Below are positions 46,840 to 58,430 of a DNA stretch of 64,000 nt, in pieces (position 1 is the first letter of the stretch; each line of letters opens with the position of its first letter). Position numbers and translations under genes: made by a program. Source of the stretch: Odobenus rosmarus divergens. Lineage: Eukaryota; Chordata; Mammalia; Carnivora; Odobenidae. The notes beneath the pieces were generated by a model. It made no database searches, was not told where the DNA came from, and worked only from the letters and a program-made list of their open reading frames with translations. Location of the stretch: assembly GCF_000321225.1 (NCBI RefSeq), contig NW_004451877.1:1-64000 (forward strand), in the 5' to 3' direction.

Positions 46840-47180
46840 TTAGGATGTTGTGGCAATCCCCAAGTGAAGGGGACAAAGTGGCATTTCAGTCATTGGCTAC
46901 CGCATGCAAACCTTGCAAGTATGAAAAAGCAAGGTGTATTTAGGGGTGGGGTGGAGTGTTGTAGATCTAGATAATCTGATGTGGGGAGGGAATAGCCAGA
47001 GATAAGGCTGAACACATGGACAAAAACAGGCAGAAAGCATTCGTATTTTATCCTGAACTCAATGGACAGCCACAATTAAGGTTTAAGCAAGGAGAGTAGC
47101 ATAGTCGGATTTTTTAGAAAGATCATATGGCAGCAGCGGGGAAGATATATTGGAACTAGAGGCCACATGGAGTTAGGTGG
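46840..47180 (+). repeat. Old interspersed repeat, related to 10080-11100
   Basis: TTTTATCCTGAACTCAATGG then GTTTAAGCAAGGAGAGTAGC and TTTTAGAAAGATCATATGGC match the middle of the unnamed family in the same order. Confidence 0.5.
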
Positions 47181-48290
47181 AGCACTTTAGGAATTATTCA
47201 AACTCTCACAATTATTTCCTAAACCTGTTGTCACTCTCCTCCAACCCCAAATCATCTTGTTTCTCTTGTGTCATGAAGTTTGTTTCTCTTCTCCCTACCC
47301 AGTCCTCTTTCCATTTTGCCATTAATATTCAACCTTACCTTATACCACTATTTTATCTGCTTATATTCTTTAGGTAGCTACTGTTTTCTTTTCCCTCTCT
47401 CTCCAAAATCCCCAGCTTGGTGCCCAAAGTAGAAATAAGGAGGAAATGCATATGCAGAGGAGGTAGAGGAGGAATTCAAACCTAGGTTTGTTTATACTCT
47501 AACTATGCCATATTGCTTCTCTAACCAGGTACATATTGATTAGTGATATTTTTTCAAAATCCAAAGTGTAAGGAAATGTTAACATTGTTTAATATATTTC
47601 AAAAATTATGTATTTTTATTATTTTTCTCTAACACATAAGTGTTTTACTTTACTCTTGACTTTTCTTGAGGTTATAATTTAATGGGAGAGGATAAGAGAA
47701 AAATGCTATAATCTTCTATTTAACTTAGTGCCTTTCATTTTACCCAAAAGCACTTTGCCCCAGAGAGGAGCCCATGAAATCTTAAGTACCTATAAGATCC
47801 ACAGCCCCCTTCTGAAAAAAGTGGCCCCAAGCTGTCCTTTTTACATTAAGATGCCAAAACTCATGCCCAGGGATTCAACCCATGCACTGTAGTTTTGCAT
47901 GAAACTGCTCAAGAAGACTGTTCCATATTGGATGACTGCAGACAAAGTTGGAAGAAAAGCAAAAGAGACTGGTGTTCGGAATATGTCCTAAATGATGTTA
48001 AACTATTTTGCCAGTTTTCTGTGAGATCTATTGTACATCCCAAGATAGAAAGTTGCTAAGACAGAGTGATTGGAAAGATGGTCATTTTTTCTATATGATT
48101 CCCCTACGTATAGCTAGAAAAAGCCCATCACTGAAGGTGGTCTGTGCCTCCCTATTCCTTACTATCCTACATCTTTCTATATATTTCATATATACTATCA
48201 CCCTGCTGTGAAGATTACATGATATTATCTTAGTCCTACAGATAGGTGAATGGTGGCTGAGAGTCATTTGTGGCCAGTGGCAACTAGTCT
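47181..48290. other. Unique sequence, nothing recognised
   Basis: No supported feature. Confidence 0.5.
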
Positions 48291-48299
48291 TATGTTGAG

Positions 48300-48500
48300 A
48301 GTCTGAGGTTTCTAAATACAAGTCATAGGTCTTAACCTTGGACAGGTCACTTAATCTAAATCTCAGTTTCTTTATCTTTGAAATGGGAATGTTAATGGTA
48401 CTTTGATCATAGGATTTTTGTGAGGAATAAGTGGGAAAATACATGTCAAGTGCCAGGAACAGTGTTTGCCAACACATAGTACTTAATATGTGCCAACTAT
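48300..48500 (+). mobile_element. MIR SINE
   Basis: CTTGGACAGGTCACTTAATC, CTCAGTTTCTTTATCTTTG and GTGCCAGGAACAGTG in MIR order. A minus-strand frame over it (48091-48534) is chance. Confidence 0.78.
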
Positions 48501-49660
48501 TATTTTGAAAGTTGTAGGTACATGAATTACCCACTCTTGAATAGCTAGTAAGAGATGGAACTGGAAATATTCCTATTATTTATTCCTAGTCCAACACCCA
48601 TTTCCCCACAATACTATAGTGTTAATATGATTTTGTTATGGGGATACTGAAAAACACTCAGTATTTGTGATAATATTAAAATAAAGAATAAACAAACTAT
48701 CTAAACCTGTACAGCAATAAAACAACTTTGAAACAAGCTATAGAGTAACAATAGAACTGCATTACCAAAGAGTTGATTAAATTAATAGTTAATAGATATT
48801 AAGTCATTTCAGAAAAAGTTGGGATGTTTAATACACATAGCTAATTTCTGAGTATAATGTTTTAGAAAATAACTTTTTTCTCTCTTTCTCTGTCTCTGTC
48901 TTTATAAAAATAATACTGGGTTAAAATAGACTCTGGGTCTGTCCTAGGCTGACATTTCTATAAAAGTTTATTAGCATGATATATGCTCCATTTTTTTATT
49001 AGTATCATTATATTTCTGGTCAAATATCATCTAATATATATTTATATTCAGGTATATTAGAAGTAAGTTAACTATATATGTATGTATGTATGTGTATGAG
49101 ACTGCCAGTCTGACTGCCTAAAGGAAAAAAAAAAAAAACAAAATCAAGGAAACTTCATTAAAAAAAAGAACAATGTCACTCTCCTTTGCTTTATCAGTAA
49201 AGATGCCACATTGCCAAAAAGCTGTCCAGAAAATGTTCCTCTTATCATTGCAATATGTACAGTTGAACTATATATCAGCATCAACTAAAACAACAAAATG
49301 GAGGCAACCTGCCTTGCAGTGTTGCAGGTGGTGCTGGCTGCTGGATATTTTTAGAGTTCTCCATACTGGTGGGGCCCTAAGGCCTAGTGGAGGGGCAGGT
49401 GCTATGTGGGAGCTGGCATAGTCAGAAGCCAAACAGGATATAGTCCTGATTTACAAAACCAGTACTGTGGCACCACACTTATTTCAAAGCTATTCAGTGA
49501 GGTCAGAAGAAGCCAGACCTTCTAGCCAATCTCGGTCTTGTCAAACTAAATGATTAATGCAAAACCATACCTTTTCTCGACTTTAGAATTAATATTTGTA
49601 ATTAACTCAGAGCCTTCCTTATTTCCCTTACAAACATGCCTATGTTTATGCCAGAAACAG
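48501..49660. other. Unique sequence with short (TATG)n run
   Basis: A (TATG)n run lies at about 49073-49097 and an A-run at about 49124-49138. The 82-codon frame 49173-49421 has no recognised domain. Confidence 0.45.
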
Positions 49661-50150
49661 TGTGGTGCTCAAAATCTCGGAGGTTTAATTTTTCCAGATT
49701 GAATTTGTTGTTGAAAACCAACCTCTGTGCTCTGGAGCCAAAATATGTAATGCAAAGAGAGAGTTTGGGTATAAAGAAGGAAGATAGTTTATTACTTTGC
49801 CAGGCAAAGGAAGCTGCAACAGGCTAATGTCTCCAAGACTGCAAGCCTGCCTAGGGTAAAAGGCTGCGGGTGTTTATATAAAAATACAGGTTCTGGGCAG
49901 TTTGGATAGGAATCTGGTACATGCTGCCAGCCCCATTCTTCATGTCTTTAAGGTGGTCTCATGACTAGTGCTGGCAAAAGCCATCTGAGTCTCATTACTA
50001 AGTATACACTGAGGTCAAGGAGATGTCAATATCAATACTGAGTTCCTGGAACAAAGGATTCTACAGAAAAACAAGTAAAGGGTGAGGAGGCTTCAGGAAT
50101 GAGGAAGAGAAAAATTTGTTGTTTAAAGTCAAGCCTTGCCGAAGCACTAG
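49661..50150 (-). mobile_element. Probable ERV LTR, minus strand
   Basis: The left end TGTGGTGCTC would be the LTR 3' terminus on the minus strand. In minus-strand order there is a TATATAAA box at about 49873-49880, then AATAAA (plus-strand TTTATT at 49788-49793), then a U5-length stretch of 127 bases to 49661. That spacing fits an LTR promoter, R and U5. The right border and TSD were not found, so the end is a guess. Family unknown. Confidence 0.5.
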
Positions 50151-50189
50151 TGTGCCCATCTTACTTTCCATCCATCTTTACGTTTCTAT

Positions 50190-50880
50190 AGCAGTTTCAG
50201 TTTGAACATGACATATCCATGAACTTGATATTGAGGAAGCTTCAACTGCTGAATTCCAAACCTCCTTGAACAGGTGCTGATTCAGCTAACAACAACTACA
50301 TTGAGAGCAAAAGTTACATGCTTTCAACAGCACAGACTTTTCACAGATGACCTTAAAGCTAGCAAGTCCAGAAGCTGTGAAAACAAAAGCAAAAATGAAA
50401 CCTGTCTTCAACTATGTCACACTGGACAGGACATAGATTTTTGAAAAGTTTGTTGGCCAAATGCTAGGTGGTGACAGGCTGTCCAATCCCATAGCTGGGT
50501 GGTTTACAAAATTTCTTTGCCTCTGCTGAGTCCCAAGAGGACAGATGTCTACATATAATTATATACAATTGGACTCAGTCAGTGGCTTCATTCAAGAGAG
50601 ACCCAGTTCTGAACTTTGCTGGCTTTCCAATGACTCCTGAACCATGAAGGAGATGGTCATGCCAGGTCAAGGTTTATTATGGAAACAGAGAATTTGAAGG
50701 GACTAATATTGGAGTTGACAGCAAGGCAGTTGACTTGTAGAGGAAAGACTTCATCCATGGAAGCCTACATATCTGGAATGCAGAGAACCTACCTGAATGG
50801 GTTCTTAAACTGCCCGAAATGAAAGAGGACAACAAAAAAGAATCCCTTGACTTTGCCAGAAACTTTCCATTCCTTTAATA
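50190..50880. other. Unexplained segment, possibly a retrovirus interior or decayed pseudogene
   Basis: Composition is less AT-rich than the flanks. On the plus strand several stop-interrupted pieces look protein-like (for example after 50340 and 50560), but no homolog is recognised. There is no poly-A or TSD at the right edge. It follows the probable LTR, so old ERV internal sequence is one option and a processed pseudogene is another. Confidence 0.25.
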
Positions 50881-51399
50881 TTCAATGTAAGCCATTCAGA
50901 AATTCTATTCTGTTCTTCACAGAGATACACTAAGGAAAAGATAGTAAATTCTAATAAAATCAGATAGCAAGATACTTGAGCTTTTACAAAGCAGCATTAC
51001 TTTACCAGGCTGAATGTTTATACAATTCACTGTAGACCTAGGCAATTTAGCCTTGTAATATATTGTACTGTCAGGTTATGTTCAGCCATAAAAATACCTT
51101 CTGTGGCACCCCTTATCCTTGTAAGAAACATTATTATATGCCAAGATACCAAGATAACATAACAAGAAACTGTGGAATTTTCCATAAAATTGAAAGGAAG
51201 TATAGTCTGTGTATTGTGATAAAGGATGAGGATGTAAACTACAGAAAAATTCACGATTCATGTTATCACCTTTCTAAACTCCCCACATGAAGTTGAAAAA
51301 TGTTGTTCATGAAGGTAAATTAAAATTCTAAAATGCAGTCTCAAGGTGGTGGTATTTTTGTTTTATTTTTAAACTAGAAATTGGAAGCATAAAAAAAGA
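50881..51399. other. Unique sequence, nothing recognised
   Basis: Two short overlapping frames on opposite strands (51027-51254, 51063-51290) have no domain features. Confidence 0.5.
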
Positions 51400-52575
51400 A
51401 TATATAAAAAACTGCTGCTCTACAAATGAGACAATATCAAGAAAATGAGAAAACAAACTACAGACTAGGAGAAAATATTTGCAAAAGACACATCTGATAA
51501 AGCACTATTATCCAAAATATACAAAGAAAACTTACAACTCAACAATAAGAAAATGAATAACCTGATTAAAAAATAGGGAAAAAACTGAACAAATATCTCC
51601 TCAAAGAAGATATACACATGGCAATTAAGCATATGGAAAGACACTCATCATATGTTATTAGGAAATTGATAATTAGAACAGCAATGAGATTCCACTACAT
51701 ACCTAGTAGAATGGCCAAGACACAGAATGCTGAGATTACCAAATGTCAGCAAGGATGTGGAGCAGCAGGAACTCTCATTAATTGCTGGTGGGAATGAAAA
51801 ATGGTGCAGCCACTTTGGAAGATAGTTTGGCAATTTATTTTCAAAACTAAACATATTCTGATCATACAATACTAGAATCAAGTTCCTTGGTATTTACCCA
51901 CAGGAGATGAAAAGTTATGTCCATATAAAATCTGCACATGAATGCTTATAGAAGCTTTATGCATAATTGCCAAAACTTGGAAGCAACCAAGATGCCTTTC
52001 AGTAAGTGAATGAATAAATAAACTATGGTACATCCAGACAATGGAATAGTACACAGCACTAAAAAGAAGGGAACTGCCAAGTCATGAAAAGACATAAAGG
52101 AAATTTAAATGCATATTACTAAGTGAAAGAAGTCAATCTATAAAGTATGAGTCCAACTATATGACATTCTGGAGAAAGCAAATCTGTGAGGACAGTAAAA
52201 AGAACAGTGGTTGCCAGGGATTAGAAGAGAGGGAAAGATGAATAGATAGAGCACAGAAGATGTTTACGGCAATGAAACTATTCTGTATGACGCTATAGTG
52301 GTGGATACATGTCATTATATATGTGTCAAAACACATAGAATGTAGGAACACCATAAGTGAACCTTAATGTGAACTACGAACTCTAGGTGAAAATGATGTT
52401 TTGATGTAGGTGCATCAATTATAACAAATGTATCACTTGGTTCAGCATGTTGTTAGTGGAGGAGATTGTGCATGTGTGGGGACAGGGGATATTATGGGAA
52501 CCCTGCATACTTTCCACTCAACTTTGCTGTGAACCTAAAACTGCTCTAAAATAGTTTATTAATTTTAAAAATATA
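51400..52575 (+). mobile_element. Old L1 3' end, plus strand
   Basis: Starts in the ORF2 C-terminal region (GACTAGGAGAAAATATTTGC at about 51464) and continues through AATGGAATAGTACACAGCAC near 52040. It ends with the old L1 3' UTR phrase AACCTAAAACTGCTCTAAAA near 52531, then A-rich sequence. Frames are broken. It looks like an L1MA/L1MB-type copy. Confidence 0.9.
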
Positions 52576-52609
52576 TATATGCTCACACACATACATGCAC
52601 TTGCACACA

Positions 52610-53510
52610 CACATATAACAATTAAATCCAGCCCATTTGCTCACTACCTAGCTTAAAAAATAGAAAATTGACATGAATATTGATGCTCTTTTTTATGCCC
52701 CTCCCCAATCCCATTCCCCCTAACCCACATTTTTCTCCCTGAGGTAAATAATATACTGATTTTTGTTTCCATTCTAATGTCTTTCTTTACCACATTTATT
52801 TGTATTTTTAATTAATATGCTGTTAATTTTGTATGCTTTTGAACTTGATATAAATGGAATTATACTGTAGGTAATCTTATGAGATTTGTTTTCATTTTGC
52901 TTTATTTTGTATTTTATTTTTTGTTTTTGCTCGACCTCATAGTAATATGATTATTCCATGTTGGTGTCTGTAACAGCATTTTGGTCTTTGTACAGCTATA
53001 TACTATTTCATCCTATAATATGCTCTTTGTATTTTCCCCTTCTCTTCCTGTTTTTGGACATGTGGTTGTTACCTGTTTCTTTTTTTTCTTTCTTCTTATT
53101 TTGTTATAACAAACGTTCTTTATATGTCTTCTTGTGAAAAGGTAGAATTTCTCTAGTCAGTATTCATAGAGGTACAATTCCTGAGTCCTATGGTATATAT
53201 ATCTTCATCTTTACAAAACAGTGTCAAATTGTTTTTCAAAGTTGTTGTACCACTTTAAACTCCTATCAGCAGTGTGTAAAAGTTCTTATTGTTCTACATC
53301 CTTTATAATATCAGATTTTTTTCTTTCTTTTTTCTTACCAACTTGATGGGTTTAAAGTGGTATCACATTTAATTTCCATTTCTCTGATTAGTAATGAAGT
53401 CGCTTTTGCATTTTTCATATATTTATTGGTGTTTTGTGTTCCTTTCCTATGAAATACTTGTTTAATTTGTTTACTTATTTTTCATTAGATTGTTTATCTT
53501 CTTCTTTTTG
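52610..53510 (-). mobile_element. Very old L1 3' half, minus strand
   Basis: The plus strand carries the antisense of the ORF2 end: AATTCCTGAGTCCTATGGTA near 53175, GTTGTACCACTTTAAACTCC near 53243, and TGGTATCACATTTAATTTCC near 53358. Strong divergence. Confidence 0.72.
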
Positions 53511-53572
53511 TTGCACCCAATCTAGTTAACACATAAAATTAACCATTGTTGAATCTTAGAATCAAATTTTAT

Positions 53573-53591
53573 ACACACACACACACACACA
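53573..53591. repeat. (AC)n microsatellite, short
   Basis: About nine uninterrupted AC units. Confidence 0.9.
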
Positions 53592-53639
53592 TTTTTGCAT
53601 CAGATCTAAAGTTAAATTTAGGAAGAATTAGCACATATA

Positions 53640-55060
53640 TTGATTCTTTCTACCCATATTTATTTAGACTTGTAATGCCTTATAATTTCTATATTAATTA
53701 AATTATGATGAAATAATATGATCTACATAGTATCTGCTCTATGAAATTTAGGACTTGCTTCATGACCTAGTATGTAGTCAATTTTTGTAACTTTCCGTGT
53801 GTGTTTGAAAATAATGTGTATTATAAAATTGCTGTGTCCATTAGATCAAGATTATTAATTATACTGTCCAAATACCTATTTATTGATTTTTTTTGTCAGC
53901 TTAAATATCCTGGCTTTCATTTGGTTTGTATTTGCCTGATACATGTTTTCTCATTTATTAATTTTGGTTTTCCTGTATCATTATGTTTTTCATGTCTGTT
54001 TCATAACAAAAAGGTGGAAGAAGGGCAAAGTAGAATATAGCTGCATTTTATTTTTGTATGCAGTCTGACATTCTTTGTCTTTTAACTAGATTTAATCCAT
54101 TTAAATTTATAATGATCACAGGTATAATTAGAACTTATTGCTACCACCTTAATTGCTGGTTTCTATTTATCCTGCTTTTTCTATTGGTGTATTTTTCTTC
54201 TTTATTGTCTTAGTTTGGATTGATTGGGATCTTTTGAGTCTCATTTCATATTTCCCTAAAATGTAAACATGCATCCTTAACAAAGCCTAAGGTTAATCAA
54301 CTTCTTCACTCTCCTCCAAACAATGCAAGGACTTTAGAATGTGTAACTCAAATCACCTACAAAGTGATATGCTGTATTTCTAGATTTTAAATCTACTTTG
54401 ATTTTGCTAACCCCATAAATTGGGCATTGTTACTAATGTTTATGCAGTTAATGGATGTTTGTTTAGGTATGTGCACAAATTTACCAATCTTTTTATTATT
54501 TATTTATTATTTGTGTGTATATATTTTATTTTATTTTATTAAGATTTTATTTATTTATTTGACAGAGAGAGAGAGCAAGCACATAAGCAGGGGTAGTGGT
54601 AGGCAGAGGGAGAAGGAGAAGCAAGCTCCCCGCTGAGCAGGGACCCTGATACAGGGTTTGACTCGAGAACCCTGGGAACATGACCTGAGCCGAAGGCAGA
54701 TGCTTCACCAACTGAGCCACCCAGGTGCCCCTATATTTTAATTCAATTATAAGTGACATACAATATTATATTTGTTCTTGACTCACCATTCCTATTGGTA
54801 TTTCAATGTCTCTTTCTGGCATAATTTCCCTTTGTCCTGGAGTACAACATTCAAAATCTCCTTTGGTAGAGGTCTATCGCTGGTATTGTGTCTCAGTTTT
54901 TGTTTTCTAAAAACAACCATTTTGGTGGTCTCTTATTTCTTCCTCATGCTCTCTGTTTCATATCCCTTCCCCAAATAATAATTTTAAGTATTTTCTGGCC
55001 TACATTTGATAATTTCAGTAACTGCAGTCTGAAAAAGGTTTTATTCTTCTGACTGTTGTT
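53640..55060 (-). mobile_element. Old L1 (ORF2 start and ORF1-ORF2 region), minus strand, with SINE inside
   Basis: The plus strand shows the antisense of the ORF2 5' part: CATGACCTAGTATGTAGTC near 53760, GAAAATAATGTGTATTATA near 53807 and GTCTGACATTCTTTGTC near 54063. After the SINE it continues as the upstream L1 region TTTCCCTTTGTCCTGGAGTA near 54825 and TTTGGTAGAGGTCTATCGCT near 54862. It is probably the 5' part of the same element as 52610-53510. Confidence 0.75.
54530..54731 (-). mobile_element. CAN-SINE, minus strand
   Basis: The minus-strand head is GGGGCACCTGGGTGGCTCAG, with a central block, (CT)n and an AAATAAATAAA tail. TATATTTTAT at 54520-54529 and TATATTTTAA at 54732-54741 form a TSD of at least 9 bases. 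It is inserted in the old L1 at 53640-55060. Confidence 0.95.
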
Positions 55061-55517
55061 TTTCCTGAGCAGATTGATAAATAAAACAAATGAGTGGCCA
55101 AAAGAGATGACACATCACCTATATTACTGATAGGCATGAATTTTAGTCTGTTAACTGAGAGACATTGTTAATTCTGATTCTCAGAATTAGACAGCATCAC
55201 CCAGCCAGTCTCAGGACATGCAGAACCAAAAGAGGACTTATGTGGTAGGAGGACGGCCCCTTGGAGAAAAGGAGCAAAACACCTTTCTGTGAGCAAGTCA
55301 CTCTCAAAAGGAAGAGGGGAGTTGCTGAGCTAAGCGTGGCTCAATATTTTCCTCAAATATTTAATCAGATAAGTTACTTCATTGACCCTAATCTCTAGTT
55401 GAGAATAAACATAAGAGAAGAAAGATATCAGGAGAGTAATACCAGTGAAAATCTTTTAACCTAGCAGTAAACATTGGGAATGAGGAAGACATGTTGACCC
55501 TAAAAGTGTTTTGTTTC
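55061..55517. other. Unique sequence, nothing recognised
   Basis: No supported feature. Confidence 0.5.
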
Positions 55518-55968
55518 TGTACTAGTTTGCTAGGGCTAACCTTAACAAAGTACCACAGACTGGCTGGTTTAAAGAACAGAAATCTATTGTTTCACAGTTC
55601 TGGATGTTGGATGTCCGAAATCAAAGTGTTAGCAGAGTTGGTTCTCTCTGAGAGCCTTGAGGGAAAATTTATCCCATGCCTGTTTCCTAGCTTCTGGTGG
55701 TTTGTTGTCAATCTTTGGCATTCCTTGTAGGTGGCACTGCCCTGTGTCTTCACATCACCTTTCTTTTGTATGCATTTCTTTCTTCACAAGGTTTCATTTT
55801 ATAAGGACCTCGGTCATATTGGATTAAGGCCCACCATACTTCAGTATGACCTCATATTAACTAATTACATCTGCAATGACCATGTTTCCAAATAAGGTCA
55901 CATTTTGAGGTATTGGGAGTTAGGACTTAAACATGAATTTTGCGGGGGGGCACAATTCAACCCATACA
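55518..55968 (+). mobile_element. MLT1-like MaLR solo LTR
   Basis: Starts TGTACTAGTTTGCTAGGGCT and ends CACAATTCAACCCATACA (TG...CA). Internal phrases CAGTTCTGGATGTTGGATG, AGCTTCTGGTGGTTTG, ATAAGGACCTCGGTCATAT and CCAAATAAGGTCACATTTTG follow the MLT1 order. The flanks GTTTC (55513-55517) and GTGTC (55969-55973) match in 4 of 5, an old 5-bp TSD. No internal region. Confidence 0.9.
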
Positions 55969-55973
55969 GTGTC

Positions 55974-56724
55974 CTTATATGTTTTGCGGGTTTTGACTAT
56001 AAGTGCTTCCTTGGAACTTCATTTGTGGAAAGCCTTAGTGAGCTGGTTGAAGAGGCATCTTTCCAGAGAGAGTTTAAGTTTGCCAAGTGCCTGGAATACA
56101 TCCAACCTGAAATTATTATGAAATAAATTCTCACCAAGAGATTTTTCAAACTGCATAGGTAGTATGAATTCAGACCCCAAACTTGCCCAAAGTCCAGCTT
56201 TTGTTTAAAAATTCTAAAGAAAGACTTTTTTTTTCTTTTCAACCTTGTGCTGAGACTAATATAAGCAAGCTTCTTTTCTGCCTTCTCTGTGTGTTTATCT
56301 TACCCTTACAATGTAAGGGTCTTGAACCTTACAATGACATCTAAGATTTTTGCCAGAGTATCCATATCCTACAGATTGCCCCTCCCTGCATGGGTATTAG
56401 GCTTTCTCTTCAAGCCTCTGGACCAACTGGCCTTAAACATTGATGTTCAAGGTTATTAGGATTTACGGATATGTCCAGGTTAAAAGTTAGCTTTTGTATT
56501 TACTTAGATTTTTGCTTTATCTTTATTTTTGCTTTTAAGGGCTTATTTTCTTGCCAACAAAGATATGCAAATAGAAATAATTTATTAAATATATTTCATC
56601 AAATATTTTTGGGTTTTTTGCACAAAAGAATTATTCACATTATATAGCCTGTTTTACCACCCAAAAGAGGTGTCTAGGTGGAATCTTTACAGAAAGAGTT
56701 GCATCCAAAAATAAATAGCTAATT
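55974..56724. other. Unique sequence, nothing recognised
   Basis: A short imperfect palindrome CTTACCCTTACAATGTAAGGG lies at about 56299-56319; otherwise no feature. The frame 55905-56126 starts inside the MLT1 LTR and is chance. Confidence 0.45.
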
Positions 56725-56955
56725 ATTTATGGAATACTTATTGTATACATGCTAATATTATACTAAGTGCTTCACATGAATCACCTCATTTAATCTTCAC
56801 AAAAACCATATGAGTTAAATGTAATATATGGTGATTAACATAACAATAAAAAATAAAAAAAAAACATATGAGTTAAGTACTCAGTTTTCAAATGCAAAAA
56901 TTTGGTTTTAGAACAGAAAATATACTTCCCCAAAACCACAGAGCTAGAATTTGAT
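56725..56955 (+). repeat. Old mammalian repeat, split by an L1 micro-insertion
   Basis: Order GGAATACTTATTGTATAC, CTAAGTGCTTCACATGAA, CACCTCATTTAATCTTCAC, then after the insert CAAAACCACAGAGCTAGAAT. The same unnamed family is seen at 34255-34448. Confidence 0.5.
56819..56864 (+). mobile_element. 46-bp L1 3'-end micro-insertion
   Basis: A perfect 12-bp repeat CATATGAGTTAA lies at 56807-56818 and 56865-56876. Between the copies is the terminal L1 phrase ATGGTGATTAACATAACAAT followed by an A-rich tail. The related phrase GATGTAATGTATGG ends the L1 at 61778-62186. This is an extreme 5' truncation. Confidence 0.9.
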
Positions 56956-57094
56956 GGAGATGAAATTCAAGTTCATCTCTGTTGGATGCCAAGGTTAGTA
57001 GTCATAAACTATCATATACTACTTCACAAGCTAAAATGTTATTGAAACAAATATGCTTTGATTATGTACATGGATTTAATTTAAAAAAAACTGT

Positions 57095-57185
57095 GATAGC
57101 AGATACAGTTATTTTTTTATCCATTGTTGCATCCCTAGTGCCTATCATGGTGTCTAGACCATAATAAGAGTTTAATAAATGTGTT
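57095..57185 (+). mobile_element. L2 3' tail
   Basis: CATCCCTAGTGCCTATCATG then AGAGTTTAATAAATGTG match the L2 terminus. Confidence 0.68.
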
Positions 57186-57714
57186 TAGCAAATTAAAAAA
57201 TAAAGGCATATAGGGATTTTATTCATACGTGTGTAGATGTTGAATCAGAATACCTGCTTGTAGTGGACTGACATTTGATTATACCAAGGCTTTGAGCAGA
57301 TTTCTGGGACTCAGTGTTTCTAATGTTTTTATTTCAAATTGTCTGGTCTTCAGTAACTAAAATTATCCCTGCTCTGGAACATATAACATACCTGTAGATC
57401 TGAACACATTTTGTTTTCAGTTCATATGTTCATGGATTGGAAACCAGTGACTTTTCACCTATTTGTTCTTCGTTTATACTATTTAGATGGAATCCTAATC
57501 ACTGTTAAATTTTGATTTTATACTACTTTCACTAAGTATTGCATGTCTATTTTTATACTTATTTCTCAAAGCAATTCTGCAAGTTATTATTGTTGTCTCC
57601 ATTTAACAAATGAAGAACACAGGAGGATCGCATAGTTAATTAGCAGAACAGCAATTCATGAAACCACCTGTAACCACAAAATTCTCTATGCTTCACCTTC
57701 TCCAGATTATTCAC
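57186..57714. other. Unique sequence, possible old repeat at the right
   Basis: At about 57573-57650 AGTTATTATTGTTGTCTCC and AACAAATGAAGAACAC resemble the unnamed family of 34255-34448. Weak. Confidence 0.4.
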
Positions 57715-58060
57715 CATGTCCCCAAAATCCACCATGCACTTTTAGACCTCTAGGCCTTTTCTTATACTGCTTTCTCTTCCTGAAGGCCCTTATTCCCTTA
57801 TAGGGTTAGTGTACTTTTACACATCCTTCAAGGTTCAACCCAAATATCATCTCCTTGATGAAACATCCATGAACCCCTCCTGGTTTTCCTGCCTATTTGC
57901 TTCCTAGCATTTGTATGTTACTAGTCATACTGTTCTTTAATGAATCAGTATCTACCTCCTCTTGTGTAGCTGTCATCCAGGGAGACAATAGTATTTTCCT
58001 CACTGTATCTCCAGCAGCTAACATGGCACCAAGTACATATGGCATAAATGAATCAGTGAC
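57715..58060 (+). mobile_element. L2 LINE 3' region
   Basis: Clear L2 order: CCTTCAAGGTTCAACCCAAA near 57825, ATCATCTCCTTGATGAAACA, CATCCATGAACCCC, then TGTATCTCCAGCAGCTAACA near 58004 and a GGCATAAATGAATCA tail. It is the best-preserved L2 in the window. Confidence 0.85.
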
Positions 58061-58215
58061 TAGATTTATTGGAACTAGTTAAAATTCATCTGGAAAAACT
58101 TCCTGCTAATAATCCTCACATGGCTTCTACCTTTCATGCTGAACAAGTTCTTTCTTCTTTTATTAAATGCTCTCCTTATTCTTTGAGACAGTCTTCAGAA
58201 AATGATCATAGGTAT

Positions 58216-58430
58216 AATGAAAATAATAATAATAATACTTTAAACTTGCATGGAGATTTACAGTTACCAAAGCACTTTTCATTACACTCTGTTTTCTCAT
58301 CAGCCCTCTGAGTTAGCCTGAGCAGGTGGTTTAGTCCTGTCTTACAGATGAAGAAACTGAGAGCCAGATCACACGCTCAGGAAGTGTTTAAGCCAGGAGT
58401 TGGGCTCTTGTTTTCTCCCACCTAGCCCAG
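58216..58430 (+). repeat. (AAT)n run and old mammalian repeat
   Basis: A short AATAATAAT run at about 58220-58238 precedes ATTTACAGTTACCAAAGCAC, then CTTACAGATGAAGAAACTGA and AGTGTTTAAGCCAGGAGTTG, the order of the unnamed family at 34255-34448. Confidence 0.5.
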
